Positions 37,400 through 48,996 of a stretch of DNA of 64,000 nt are shown here, piece by piece. Made by a program: the position numbers and the translations under genes. This stretch comes from Ichthyophthirius multifiliis (Eukaryota; Ciliophora; Oligohymenophorea; Hymenostomatida): positions 38,892 to 102,891 of the forward strand of contig NW_004085952.1 of assembly GCF_000220395.1 (NCBI RefSeq), written 5' to 3'. The notes below the pieces were generated by a model that saw only the letters and a list, made by a program, of their open reading frames with translations, ran no database searches and was not told the DNA's origin. Position 1 is the stretch's first letter. Each line of letters starts with the position of its first letter.

Positions 37400-38364
37400 T
37401 TAATGCACATAATGAAAATTCTCTTAATATAAACGTTTTGGATAATCTAGAAATTATTAAAAATTAACTTTTAAATTTATAAGATGAAAATTTTGCTTAC
37501 AATTTTGAAACATATAAAAAAGATAAAATCACGAATTTAATCGAACACCCAAAGCCTTTTAAAAATGAAGGCTTACCTAATTAAAATCAAAATGTTGTGA
37601 TCCCTATATATTTAACTAGAGAAGAAAGGAAAAAACTAAGAAGAAGACACCGAATGGAAAAAGAAAAAGAAAAACAAGACAAAATTAAATTAGGATTAAT
37701 AGAACCTCCTCCTCCTAAAATTAAACTCTCAAACATGATGAGAGTTCTAACAAACGAAACAGTTGCAGATCCTACTAAAATGGAACAATTAGTCAGATAA
37801 GGCGTATCTGAAAGACTCTAAGCACACTTGAAGAGAAACCAACAAAGGTAGTTAACTAAAGAATAGAAAGCAGATAAATTTCTTAGAAAACTTAAACGTG
37901 ATTCTGGTATTGAGTGTAGAGTGGCATTATTTAGGATAGAAAGCTTAACAGATAGGGTACATAAGTTTAAAGTTGATATTAATGCCTAACAATTATAATT
38001 ACATGGGCTTTTGGTTACCCCCGTAGCTACTTAGGATGGAAGAAATTAAAATAATATGCCTACTATTATTATTGTTGAGGGAGGACCGAAAGCTATTAAG
38101 TTTTACAAAAAATTACTTTTGAGAAGAATTAAATGGAACAAAAGTAGTTATTTGGATAAGGATGAAAATGGAAATCCTTTGCCTTTACCTGAATTATAGA
38201 ATAATAAATGCGCTTTGGTGTGGGAAGGGGTCGTTAAAGATCACTCGTTTAATAAATGGAAAGCTATGGAAACTGATAGTGAAGTAGAAGCTAAAAGAGC
38301 TTTTGTGGAAAAGAACGTGGAGTTTTATTTTGATATGGCTATTAATTATTAATATCCTGAATGA
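36053..38364 (+). CDS. PRPF3: U4/U6 snRNP protein Prp3
   Basis: Core factor of the U4/U6 di-snRNP. The N-terminus MSKRYFDNQVKEPQQEKK is followed by a Gln/Lys/Glu coiled coil, then RLDEKGQLVDEKGNPVVYE, which corresponds to the conserved LDExGRxVDxxG block. An intron at 36848-36888 precedes SYVFHDSNLV. Then PIPDIEWWDLVL, an Asn tract and the PRP3 domain: IYLTREERKKLRRRHRMEK, LGLIEPPPPKIKLSNMMRVL and DPTKMEQLVRQ. The C-terminal DUF1115 domain has IIIVEGGPKAIKFYKK and ALVWEGVVKDHSFNKWK, ending FDMAINYQYPE. Frame is lost in A8 runs at 36533-36540 and 36695-36702; one extra A in each gives a single continuous, homologous protein. Confidence 0.92.
37337..37400 (+). repeat. (AAT)n microsatellite encoding poly-Asn
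   Basis: AAT triplets with one GAT interruption, in frame as Asn within Prp3, between EIEWWD and the PRP3 domain. Confidence 0.85.
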
Positions 38365-38632
38365 ATTTTATGTTGTTTTTTTTATTTTTTATATTTATAG
38401 ATTTTTATTTTTGTTAATATATTTTTTTTTCTTTATTAAAATATTTTTTTGTTTATTATAATTTTATTTATTGTCTTTTTTTATTATAATTTTTGTTTTT
38501 ATTTAATATTTTTATACAATAAATATATAATAATATTTTATTTTATATTAAAAAAAGATTTTTTTTTTAATTTTGCCAATTATAAATAAAAAAATATTTT
38601 TCAATATTTTAAAATAATTAAGCAACAACTAA

Positions 38633-40044
38633 ATGTAAAGTTTTATAGAAATCAACAATTAAGAATACAATAACCCACATAAATTAATCCAAAAGCAATT
38701 AGATGAAGAAAATTAACTAAGTTTTCCAGAAAGCATAAATATTTAATATTTTAATAACTTGAGGACAAGTAAAAGGATATTAAATTATCTTACTTAAGAT
38801 TTAAATTAAAAAAATAAGCCAAATTCTTTTCAAGATTTATCATAAAAAATAGAAAACATGATTTTAAATAGATTTAAAAAAACCGAATGTTTTCAGAATA
38901 TTTAAATTTAAGCAAAGCTAAAAAATCAGAGAACTCAATATTAATATGAAGAATTAGATCTAATTTTTAACATAAAGGAAAATCCAATATATACTTACGG
39001 TTTTAATTTTTAAAGCTCTTCCAAATAATCTCTTTATTTTAATTTCAGTTAATAATTTTTAAATACTTTTTCTTAATGCGAGAAAATTTAGCTTTGTCTA
39101 AGTAAAGATTTATTTGGTTATCATAAGGCTTTTTTGAATTTAAATCTTCCTTTTTTATCACCAGAAACTTATAATTAAGGATATAAAATTTAATTTTAAA
39201 AAAATTAAATTTTAAATGACGTGGTAACTTCTAAGTATAAATTTAAAGGCTTATTTTAACCTTTGAAGTATCCTAATTTATCTTTTTCAGTCTTAACATC
39301 TTCATATCATAATGAATTATTCATAAATGCAGATAATGTTGTGTAAAATAATCAAGATATTCATAATTAGCTTATTAATAAATACTAAAATTTTATTTTT
39401 AGTACTAAATATGTAAAAGAATAACCTTTTAATGAATAAAATAATACTATTAAAACTCTTATTTTACAAAGCAAGTTAGGCATAGATAGATATAGAAATA
39501 CTTTTCTGAAATTAAATTATTAATATAGTTGGTCTAAGTTTCTATAAAATGCTTTCTAAGATAATATTTTTTGCCTTTTTTTTAATTAGTTTAAAATTGG
39601 ATATTTAGTTAATCATAAAAATGCTAATTTATATGAAAAATATATAATGAAAAATTTACCTGGATTTTCAAATATTGGAATGAATGACCAAAATATTAAT
39701 TCATCTAACTTTGGAAGTAACTATTATGTATCTAATTAATTAAAGTTGTATTTCTTAAATTATCCGTTTTTATAAGCTATTAAAGTAATTCCTTTTATCC
39801 ATCTATTTTGTGCTTTTGTACCTCCGGTTACTAGTTAGACTTAGTAATTATAAAAACATTTATATAATAATATAAGGATGTCTTCAGGATTTGGATTAGC
39901 ATATAAATTAGGTATTTTATTTATATTATTTTTTTTTTTATATTTTATTTAGATGAATTTTAGATAGAGTTTTTGTTTAATTTTGCTGATATATTTTGTT
40001 GTAAGAATGATAAATTTAAAAGATTTTAATTATTTTTTAATTGA
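38633..40044 (+). CDS. Sam50/Tob55, mitochondrial outer-membrane beta-barrel assembly protein
   Basis: Omp85-family channel that inserts beta-barrel proteins into the mitochondrial outer membrane. Starts MQSFIEINNQEYNNPHK. An N-terminal POTRA-like part (to about residue 140) includes ILNRFKKTECFQNIQIQAKL and LDLIFNIKENP. The barrel has alternating strands, for example LCLSKDLFGYHKAFLNLNL and LKLNYQYSWSKF. The end carries the conserved SSGFGLAYKL, an intron at 39912-39952 and the last strand DEFQIEFLFNFADIFC. The SSGxGL pair of strands is the best family signature. Overall length near 455 residues is typical. Sequence identity elsewhere looks low, as usual for barrels. Confidence 0.82.
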
Positions 40045-40431
40045 AAAAAATTATTTTTTTCTTTTTGTGAATTAAAATTTATTAATAATCTCTTTTTTTT
40101 ATATACATTTTTTTTTTTTTTTTTTCTAAAATAAATATTAAATTTAAATAAAAAAATTAATATAAGTTTTTCATTTTAAATAAATAAAAATGTATCTTTA
40201 ATATAGAAAAAAAAATATATGTATTAAGCTATATCAAAATATAATTTTTATTTGATATTTTTTTTTTTAATTAATTGCTGTTAAAAATATATTCATCAGT
40301 AATATAATTCCCAAAATACATAATTAGGCATATATTATAAGTTTGGCAAAATAATTCTATTAAAAACAATAGCTTATTAATATATGCATTACTTATTTTA
40401 TATTTATTTTTTAAGTAAGTTCAAATTGGGA
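40045..40431. other. Convergent intergenic spacer
   Basis: A/T-rich sequence between the Sam50 stop and the leucine-rich-repeat gene stop. Poly-T at 40107-40125. Nothing else seen. Confidence 0.55.
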
Positions 40432-41850
40432 TCACTTTAAAAATATTATATATTATTAATTTATATATATAGCATACTTTAAAAATAATGTAAGTTTGTT
40501 TAAGCTACTAATTTAATTTAAATATGTACAATATTAATAAGATAATTATTCATCTATATTATTTCTTCTAAAAATTTAAAAAGATAAAAATAAATAAATC
40601 TAATATAAATAATTTACCCTAAAAATAAATTTAAAGCTTTCAGATTAGATTTATTTTTAGAAATTGATTTAATTAGATAAATAAAGCCTTCATTATTTAT
40701 CAAATTTTACCTTTAATAATAGAGTTTTTTTTAATTTCTTAAAATATAAAAATTTAACCTTAGATATAAATCAATTGAAATTAAATTCTCAAAATTATAA
40801 ATTAAATTAGATAAGTTAATTAAGCCATTATCCTTAATATGGTTTTCTGATAGATTTATACATAATTTTTTTAAATTTTTTAGATTTTTAAATTAATGAG
40901 TTAGATTTTCTAATGCATTTCCTTAAATTTAATTTTTCCTTATTTTATTTTTAATTCTTAATATTTTATTTTTTAATTTTTACTCTAAAGATATATTCAA
41001 TTATTCTAAGTTTTTAAGTTAACTTATTGACTGAAATATATATTAGCAACCATTTGAGCATATATTATTTTAACTTTAAATTTTATTAAAGTTAATTTTA
41101 AACAAATAAAGATAGTTTACTTTGCTATAAAAGATAAACTCTATAAATTACTAAAATTTTCTAATAAAGTTTAAAAATTTTAAAATTCACAAGGATTAAG
41201 ATTAAGGCCTCTATAAATTTTATTTAATAATTTATTTTTTGTGGTTTATTTAAAAAAATATAATTAAATTTACGATATGTCAATTTAGAGATAAAGTAAT
41301 TAATTTTTTCGACTAAGAATATTGAAAATTTCAATTATGCTATTAATATTATTAAATCTAAATAATTAAAAAATATACTTTTAAATATTGATATATAAAT
41401 AATTTACTATAAATTCAAATTTAGATTAACTAAATATTTTAAATTTGTGATTATTTAAACCAACTCTATTGCTTATTAATTTTTCAAATGATTTTTTCTA
41501 ATTTCAAATAAATTTATAAATTATTTTGTAAAAAAATATTAGAAATTAATTATAAAAAATAAATAATTATTTTTCTAAAATTTATTAAAAAATTAGTAAA
41601 TTACTTTAAGTTTATTGAAAATATTTAAGTAAATTAGAATTTTTTCAAAAAATTGGTTAATATTCCAAAGTTTTCATTCCCTAAATTGCAGTATCTTTAT
41701 ATTTTAATATTTTAATTTTTATGTTAAAATTAGTTTTTTTAATAACTCAAGGTTAATTTCAATATCTTTACAGTTATCCTCATTAATTTCAATGTTTAAA
41801 TCATCAACACTCTCTAATTTTAACCTTAATTTATTATCCTGTAAAGGCAT
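40432..41850 (-). CDS. Leucine-rich-repeat protein, ribonuclease-inhibitor type
   Basis: Starts MPLQDNKLRLKLESVDDLNI at 41850 and runs into LELLKKLILTQK. Repeats are recognisable as NPCEFQNFQTLLENFSNLQ (about 41180), LKNLKKLCINLSENHIKDNG (about 40850), INLSNLIYNFENLISIDLYL and NNEGFIYLIKSISKNKSNL with ALNLFLG (about 40630). The pattern of a strand LxxLxLxL-type segment followed by a helix with a charged tip fits the RI-like class that is greatly expanded in ciliates. Frames change between repeats; some changes coincide with candidate introns (41220-41330, 40560-40620) but I could not resolve all. The likely last TGA is at 40432. It could be a partly decayed family member. Confidence 0.6.
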
Positions 41851-42870
41851 AGTTTTTAAAAATTTATAGAATTCAATAACAAAAATTGTATAGTTTTTAT
41901 AAATATAAAAAAATATTAATATAAAAATATATTATATTTGAAAAATAATAAATACATAAATTTATAATATTTAATTTTATCATTAAAATATATTAATAAT
42001 ATTCAATGTAGGTAATTATTTAATTAATACAACTATAATTTTAGCCTTTATTAAAAAATAAATTATTTGAATTAATTTTTTAATTCTATAATAAAAAATA
42101 TTGTTTAATTTTGGTGCTTATTTATATAATATTTAAAAATTTATAATGGCGTTTTTTTATATTTAATCTTTTAATTCATTTTTCAATAATATATAATTTT
42201 TTTTTAAAATTATAAATTTATTATTATATCTAAAATAATTATAATATTAAATTTTGATAAGTCATGCATTGATATAAATAATATATTAATTAAATGTAAA
42301 AATATAAATAATTAATTTTTTTTAATATTTTATATATACAATTTAATTTTTCATAAAAAAAAGTAATGAATGATTTTATTTTAATTATTTTTTAGAAAGA
42401 AAGATTTTAGATATCCATAATTATAATAAATTTATTTTTTCAACTTATTATATATTACATTAACTTCATTAAATATTAATTATATATTTAAACTAGAAAA
42501 TAAATTATATATATATATAGTGTTTGGATTAATATTTTTATTTATTATAATATAATATAATAAATTTATAATTTTATTAAATTATATTAATTATTATTAT
42601 TATATAATTATAAATAATTTCAATAATATATTTATTTTAATACGAGTTAATAAAAATTTCTAACAGATATTTTTATTATTATTCATTTTTATTTTACTTT
42701 GGAGAATATTATTTTAACAATATAATAATTAAAATAAAGCTTTTATATACTTAATTACTTATATATAGATAAATATTTTTATTATTATTATTATTTTTGG
42801 ATTAATGTATAATTTAAAATAATACATATATATAAATATATTATAAATATTATTTTTTTGTTATTAAATT
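41851..42870. other. Intergenic, no gene seen
   Basis: About 1 kb of A/T with short TA repeats. No code-6 frame of note on either strand. Confidence 0.55.
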
Positions 42871-43470
42871 TCACTTTAATTATTTTTATAAAATTTAAAG
42901 ATCTTTTTCTAATTTTTATTTAGTAATCTTAAAAACTTATAATTTTCTTTATTCTAATTATTTTCTTTGCATAAGATTTTATTTATTTTATTCTAATTAA
43001 TCTAAATAGCCTTGAAATAGTTTACTTTAAAATTAACTTAAATTCTATTTGTTACCATTATTTATACTAATATTAAATTCTTTTTTAAAATAAATAAAAT
43101 AAAGTTAAATAAGAATAAAAATAAATAGTAAAACAAAAATAATATAAAAAGTTTTTTATAAATGTGAATAATCTTTTTATAGAAAAATTATTAATGAAAT
43201 CATAAAAAGGAATAAAAATATTTTAAATTTTTTATTTTCCTATTTAAAAAGCCTTAAATTAATAAAATATTCTAAATAGCTTAAACTTAATAAGTATTTT
43301 TTATTTATTTCATAGAATTATTATAGAATAAAGTTTTAAGTTACTAAGTCCATATTTATAAATTTATTTTCTTCTTTTTTTGAATAATTTTTACATAAAA
43401 TTTTAGAACAGTGATTTTATATTTTTTATTTATAAATATTTAGAGTATTTATATATGCAGGAATAACCAT
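42871..43470 (-). CDS. Two-membrane-segment protein with C-terminal coiled coil, unknown
   Basis: Intact uninterrupted ORF of 199 residues that is visible only with code 6. Starts MVIPAYINTLNIYKQK and has cysteines in NHCSKILCKNYSKK. Two strongly hydrophobic segments (FLFLFMISLIIFL and FYIIFVLLFIFILIQLYFIY, residues ~96-135) are separated by a short polar turn, QKDYSHLQKT. The C-terminal 60 residues form a Gln/Lys-rich helix, QNLSQFQSKLFQGYLDQLEQ and RKQLEQRKLQVFKITKQKLE, with TGA at 42871. The hairpin-plus-helix layout suggests a small membrane-shaping or anchoring protein. No family recognised. No splice sites needed. Confidence 0.6.
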
Positions 43471-43789
43471 TTTTTTATTTATTTTACTTTTTATTTATTA
43501 TTTTTTTTTTAAAAAAAATAAAAATTATTATATAATTTAGTATAAATTAGTTTAAAAAAATTAATATTAGATAACCTAAAAAAGGAATTTCATTATTAAG
43601 AAGAATTTTTCAAATTTTAGATTTTTTTTACAAATAATAAATATAAATAATTATTCTTTTCTTAAAATAAAAAAAAATTAATAAAATAAAAAAACATTAA
43701 AATAAAATTTTTACATAAAATATATTAAACACATAGTTATAAATTAAATAAAAACAAATAAATATATATTAATTTAAATTTAAAAAATA
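43471..43789. other. Spacer between two leftward genes
   Basis: A/T-only; nothing seen. Confidence 0.6.
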
Positions 43790-45330
43790 TCACTCATTCA
43801 GTTCCTCGATTTCGAGTATTTTTTAAATTAGATCAGAAATATTTTTATTTTATATACTATTACTTAAATTTTCTAATTTTTGAATAATTCCGCTTTAATG
43901 CAATTAATTATAATATTAATATTAAGTTTGATTTTTAACTTAACAAACTCCTTTAAACATAATATTTTATATTCCTTCTAAAACATACATAATAACTTAA
44001 TAATCATAAACCGAAGTATCTAAAAACTTACAAAATGCATTTAATATTCTTTAAGTGACCATAATATCAATTTACTTTTAATTAGCCTAAGAAGTTGCAT
44101 TAGAAAGTGTCACACAATACTCTTTATTTATATTAATATCTTCCTAATCTTTTAAAATGTTCTCAATAATACTAAATATGATATTATTATTTATCATAAA
44201 TTATATTTATTCCTAATTACCAGCTGCCAAGTTACTCATCAAAAAAGAATTTGCTAATCTAATTTCACTCTTGCTATGTTACATGTAATGTGGAATAAAT
44301 TTTAAAAGTCCTATTTTGATCATTCTTTCTACATGATAGTCATTTCCTCCACAAAAACACCCTATAGTAACAATAATTTACTAAAGCAAAACATTAGACT
44401 GTAAATTTTATTCATCCTAAAGTAATTAAAGTAGACATTTATCAATATTACAATGAAGGGCTTCGCTTATAATTAATCCATTTCCATCTGCTAAAATTCC
44501 AATTGAAAATAAAGCCGAAACTTTATTTTATTCAGAAATGCTTTTTGATAATAGAACAGTATTTAAAATTTTAAAAATCGGTTTTATATTTTCATAGTAT
44601 TCAATTTAAATTTTTGTAAGTTAGAATATTCGTACAATGAATAACATTATTTGCTCCATTAGAATATTTTCTTCTATATTATTTTGGATATAGAACTTTA
44701 TATCATCCATTATTTTAGGAGTATATTTATATATTTTTTTCAAAAATAATTCTCTTGGGATGTCCGAGTACATATTATTGATTGCCCAAAGGGTTTATTC
44801 GGCGATTTTAGCGATTCTATATGTGGTTTTTTAAAGCAATAATTTCAATAATTTATATTATTTTAGTAAAGCTTCATATTAAGAGAATGGAGATGCAACT
44901 AAATTTGCAATTATCCATGACGAATATTTGATTATATTAATGAAATTTTGGTAAAATTCTGTTTTTAATATTTCACATATTAATAATGGAATCTTTGATT
45001 GTATTATTTGCTAATAATTATTGTTATTGTGTATTATATAATTCAATATTTTATTAACTTCTGTTTCAAGTATTTCTATACTATAGTTTTTTATATAGTT
45101 ATCTAAATCTATTTCTAATTAAAGTAGTTGTTCATGTGTTTTTAATTCATATTCGGTTTAATGAGACTTTAATTCTTAAGTAAATGTTATTCGGTATTTT
45201 AAACGCTTTTCGGAAATTAAGTGGTCGTTTTTTTTTTTCGTATTTCTACACGAAATTATTCTTTTATTTGATTTTTTTTTGAGTCGTAAGCTTCATGTGT
45301 TCTTTCTTTTGGACTTTATTGGTTTTACAT
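43790..45330 (-). CDS. Importin subunit alpha (karyopherin alpha)
   Basis: Nuclear-import adaptor that binds classical NLS cargo. Starts MQNQQSPKERTHEAYDSKKN; the importin-beta-binding region reads FRVEIRKKK followed by NDHLISEKRLKYR. Armadillo repeats are clear: AAGNQEQIQFMINNNIIFSI, CVTLSNATSQANQKQID and ILNAFCKFLDTSVYDYQVIM with LEGIQNIM. These match the conserved TAGNxxQIQxVID and ISNATxxG blocks. The C-terminus is GIIQKLENLSNSIQNKN and EELNE, with TGA at 43790. Frame is lost in the T11 run at 45228-45238, inside the basic IBB patch, and restored by one extra base. No intron is required in the parts I read. Confidence 0.9.
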
Positions 45331-45789
45331 TTTATTTTATAAGAAAATTTTATTTTTTTTATAAGAAAATTTTTTTTATAAGAAATTTTTTTTTTTTTTT
45401 TTTTTTTTTTGAAAAATTAAATTAAAAATTTTACTTATAAAATAATTTTTTGCTCAATAAATAAAAATCATATTGATAGAATTTTCGGTATTTTATTTTT
45501 ATTAAAAGATAAAAAATTTATAATGATTTAATATTAAATAAAAAATATTTATATCTAAATATTATTATAAATTTTTTAAGTGATATTTTTTATTCTTATA
45601 AAATTTATTGAAAAATATTTACATTTCAATTAATGAAATTATAAATATAATTTATATATATATATATATATAAAAAAAGAAAATACCAATTATATATCAA
45701 ACATATTATTTAAAAAAAAAAAAAAATTAATTTTAATTTATTTATATTATTATTTTTATAATTTATTATATATTTAAATATAATACTTT
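45331..45789. other. Spacer between two leftward genes
   Basis: A/T-only with a T23-class run near 45387-45410 and (TA)n near 45655-45672. No gene. Confidence 0.6.
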
Positions 45790-47836
45790 TCATTAAGAAA
45801 CATTTTTAAAAACTATCATAGAGTTTTACTAATCATATTCGATTTAAATTTAAACTTATTTGGAATTAATTTTATTATTATTAATAGGAATTTAAATATT
45901 ATTTAAAGATGTTAAATTTTAATTACTAATATAATTATTTAAATTAAATTAATAAAATCTTTATAATTTATTTATGAACTGCTCTTTATCCTCTTCTATA
46001 GAGTTTAATTTTTCCATACAATATTAAAGCATGTTTGTTTGATATTTTTCTGCAGTAGGTTCAAGAAAGTGTCCATTTAAAATATGAGAAATATTAACTT
46101 AATTTTATTTATTGAATTTTTAAAAGATATGATTTTTGTATAATTTTAAGTCAATAATAGGCATTACTACAAAATTTTTATCCAAAATTTAAAGAGATTC
46201 ATAAAAATATTATTATAATTATTAGATTTTTTAAATTTTATAATAATTATGAATAACAATAATTTCCTTTATTTGTAAATCAGTTTCATTTAATATTCTT
46301 TCTAAAATTTTATTAATTAAAATTTGCTCATTTAAAGAAAATTTATCGATAATAATAATTAATACAAAACTATTTTTTATAAAAAAATCAATCCAAAATA
46401 GGTCTCTATATTCAGCTTTTTATATCAATTCTTTATTTATTATTCTATTCGTTTCTATTAAATTATTATAGTTCATTAAAACTATTATAAGATTGTATTG
46501 ATTACTAACTTTTTTAATTCTAATTTATCATTCGAATTGGCTATTCACAAGAATATTCAAATAATGCTAAGTGTTCATCTTTTATAATATTTATTTTACT
46601 TTCTAAAATGCTTTCACATTTTTTTTCTTAGATTGCTTATAAACTTCCTTTTAAAATTCCATTTATTAAAGTACTTTTTCCGCTTTTAGGTAAACCTATA
46701 ATCCCTACAATTTACTTTAAATCAGTTATACTATTATTATTTTAATGATTTATTATTTTTATTCCGTTATCTATTTATTGCTTTATATCCAAATCCCATA
46801 AAAGTGTATAATTCCAATCTAATATCCCAAAAGGGATTACTATTCCTTTTTTTTTAATAAAAATTAATTTATTAAAATGAATTTACCTTAATTTTGATTG
46901 TTATTTAAATTTTATATTTTATTTCTATCCACAGTGCATGATGAACATCTTTTTTTAATTAAATTTCTTAATTTTAACTATTATTTATTAATACTTTTTA
47001 ATCTCCCTCCTGATTATTATATTACATTACTTATTGTTTTAATGTATAAAGAGCTTCTTTTAATTGTAAAATATTAGTGTTTTTAGAACCTACTATTCTT
47101 TAAAGTTCTTTTATTTTTATATGATTTTCTTCATCTAAAGAATTCAAAGAACTTTTTAATTTTTAAAATTCAGAAATTTCTTAATCTTTATTTGTTTGAT
47201 TTTTCTAATATTTTTCTTCTTCTGTGTAATAATTATAAATTTTTATTTTCTCATTCTCTGTTACTTCTTAGGTTTATATTTTATTTTAAGAAACATTTTA
47301 AATTTAAATTTGAGTTTAAGTTTAATTAATGTTACTTTATTATTATAAACTTAGTTTTATTTAATTTAATTATTCATGTTATTAAATTATTTATTTTTAA
47401 ATAATATTTTCAATTTAATTTATTTTATATTCTAATTATTAAAATTTTACAGAATTATCTAATTAAAAACTATTTTTAATAATTATTTCTTAATTTTGAT
47501 TATTTAATTATTCATATTACAATTATAATTATTTTGATTATATTTTTTTTAAAACAAGATTATTTGGAGTTTATTATTATACTTTTATAAAAGCTTATTA
47601 AGCATTACCTTATTATGCTTATTCTTGAATTTAACGAAATTAATTATTTGTAGTTCTAATAATACTATTTGAATTAAATCTTCTTAAAATTAAGTCTTTT
47701 TAGGGTAGTAAATTAAAAAATCTATCTTTTTAAAATTAAATATTAAAAAGGTTATTTTTTTATGTTTTAAGAAAAGAAATTTATTCTGACAAATAATTAA
47801 ATTTTGATGGCGTTTATTATACATAAAAAATGTTGA

Positions 47837-47876
<40 letters not shown>

Positions 47877-48561
47877 TTTATTATTGTTATTTTAAAAATT
47901 TTAATATCTTTATAAAAGTTTATTATCTAAATTTTTTCTTATTTTATTATAGTAATTATTTTATTTTTATATTTCTGTTTATTCTGTCAAATTATTTTAA
48001 TTTTTTTATTTTGTATATATTATTGGTTTAAATTATCTATTTTTTTTTATATTATTTATTTTTATTTTTACAAATCATCTTTTTCTATTTTCTTTTAGTT
48101 TTCTTTTTTATATATTATAAATTTGTATTATTTAAATCTAAACTTTTTTACTTTTAACATTAATTATTTTTCTTTATTTATTATTAGATTTGATTATTAT
48201 AATCTTAAAATTATTTTTACATTATATTTTTTTTAAAAGCTTTTATTTATTACTATATGTATTTATTTATGTCATTATTTTTTTAATTGATTGAATTATT
48301 AGTATTTATTGGAGATGTTTATTTAGTATTTATATCTGATATTTTTTAATGAAACTATTTCTATATTTTATCTTCATTTCTTTAATTGTTATTTTATATA
48401 CTATTTTAATTTAACGAATATATTCTTTATTTCGAATTATTTGTTTTAAATTTTAATAATTAATTGTTTTGTTAAGTTTATAGTCCTTAATTTTATGGTT
48501 ATGATAAACTATATTTTTATCTAAATCTATTTAAATTACATAAATAATTTTTGTAATCCAT
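45790..48561 (-). CDS. Large P-loop (dynamin/GBP-like) NTPase with Asn/Gln-rich N-terminus
   Basis: Starts MDYKNYLCNLNRFRQKYS. The first ~450 residues are Gln/Asn-rich with poly-Asn (47837-47877), then a helical part EKIKIYNYYTEEEKYQ and ELQRIVGSKNTNILQLKEAL. A possible zinc knuckle CSSCTVDRNK precedes the NTPase region, IPFGILDWNYTLLWDL, then IVGIIGLPKSGKSTLINGIL with the Walker A. Further along are YRDLFWIDFF, FVLIIIIDKFSLNEQILINK and IKEIIVIHNY, in the place of the switch and G4 regions of the GTPases. An obvious DxxG was not found in the part read. A 28-nt GT-AG intron near 46480-46508 restores frame. The end is NNYISNQNLTSLNN and MIVFKNVSQ, TGA at 45790. Resembles ciliate guanylate-binding-like proteins; nucleotide specificity unknown. 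Confidence 0.65.
47837..47877 (-). repeat. (AAT)n microsatellite encoding poly-Asn
   Basis: ATT/AAT triplets in the N-terminal part of the P-loop gene; in frame as Asn on the minus strand. Confidence 0.75.
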
Positions 48562-48996
48562 TTTATAATTTTTAAAATTATTTCCTAAAAAAAAATTACT
48601 TATTCTATATGTTATTATTAATATTAATTAATAATATAATAATTGATTATAATAAAAATATTATTATAATCTAATAATAATTGGTTAAAAATATGTTTAA
48701 ATAATATATGATTTTTTTTTTAATTATAAAAAAGCCTAACTATCAAATAAAAATTAATAATTTAATTAATATATATTAAAAAAAAAAAAAATTATTATTA
48801 TTAAGTATTTATATAAATTAATTTTATAATATAATTACTTTGTTATATATATATATAATCTAAAATAAGAAATCAAATATTTATTAACAAAGCATAATAA
48901 TTAATGTGATATAATTATATATATATTTATATATATATATATATTTTTTATTCTTTTTTATACATAATATAATTAATTGTTAAAATACTTATATTT
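48562..48996. other. Spacer between two leftward genes
   Basis: A/T-only with (TA)n near 48845-48860 and 48916-48945. No gene. Confidence 0.6.
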
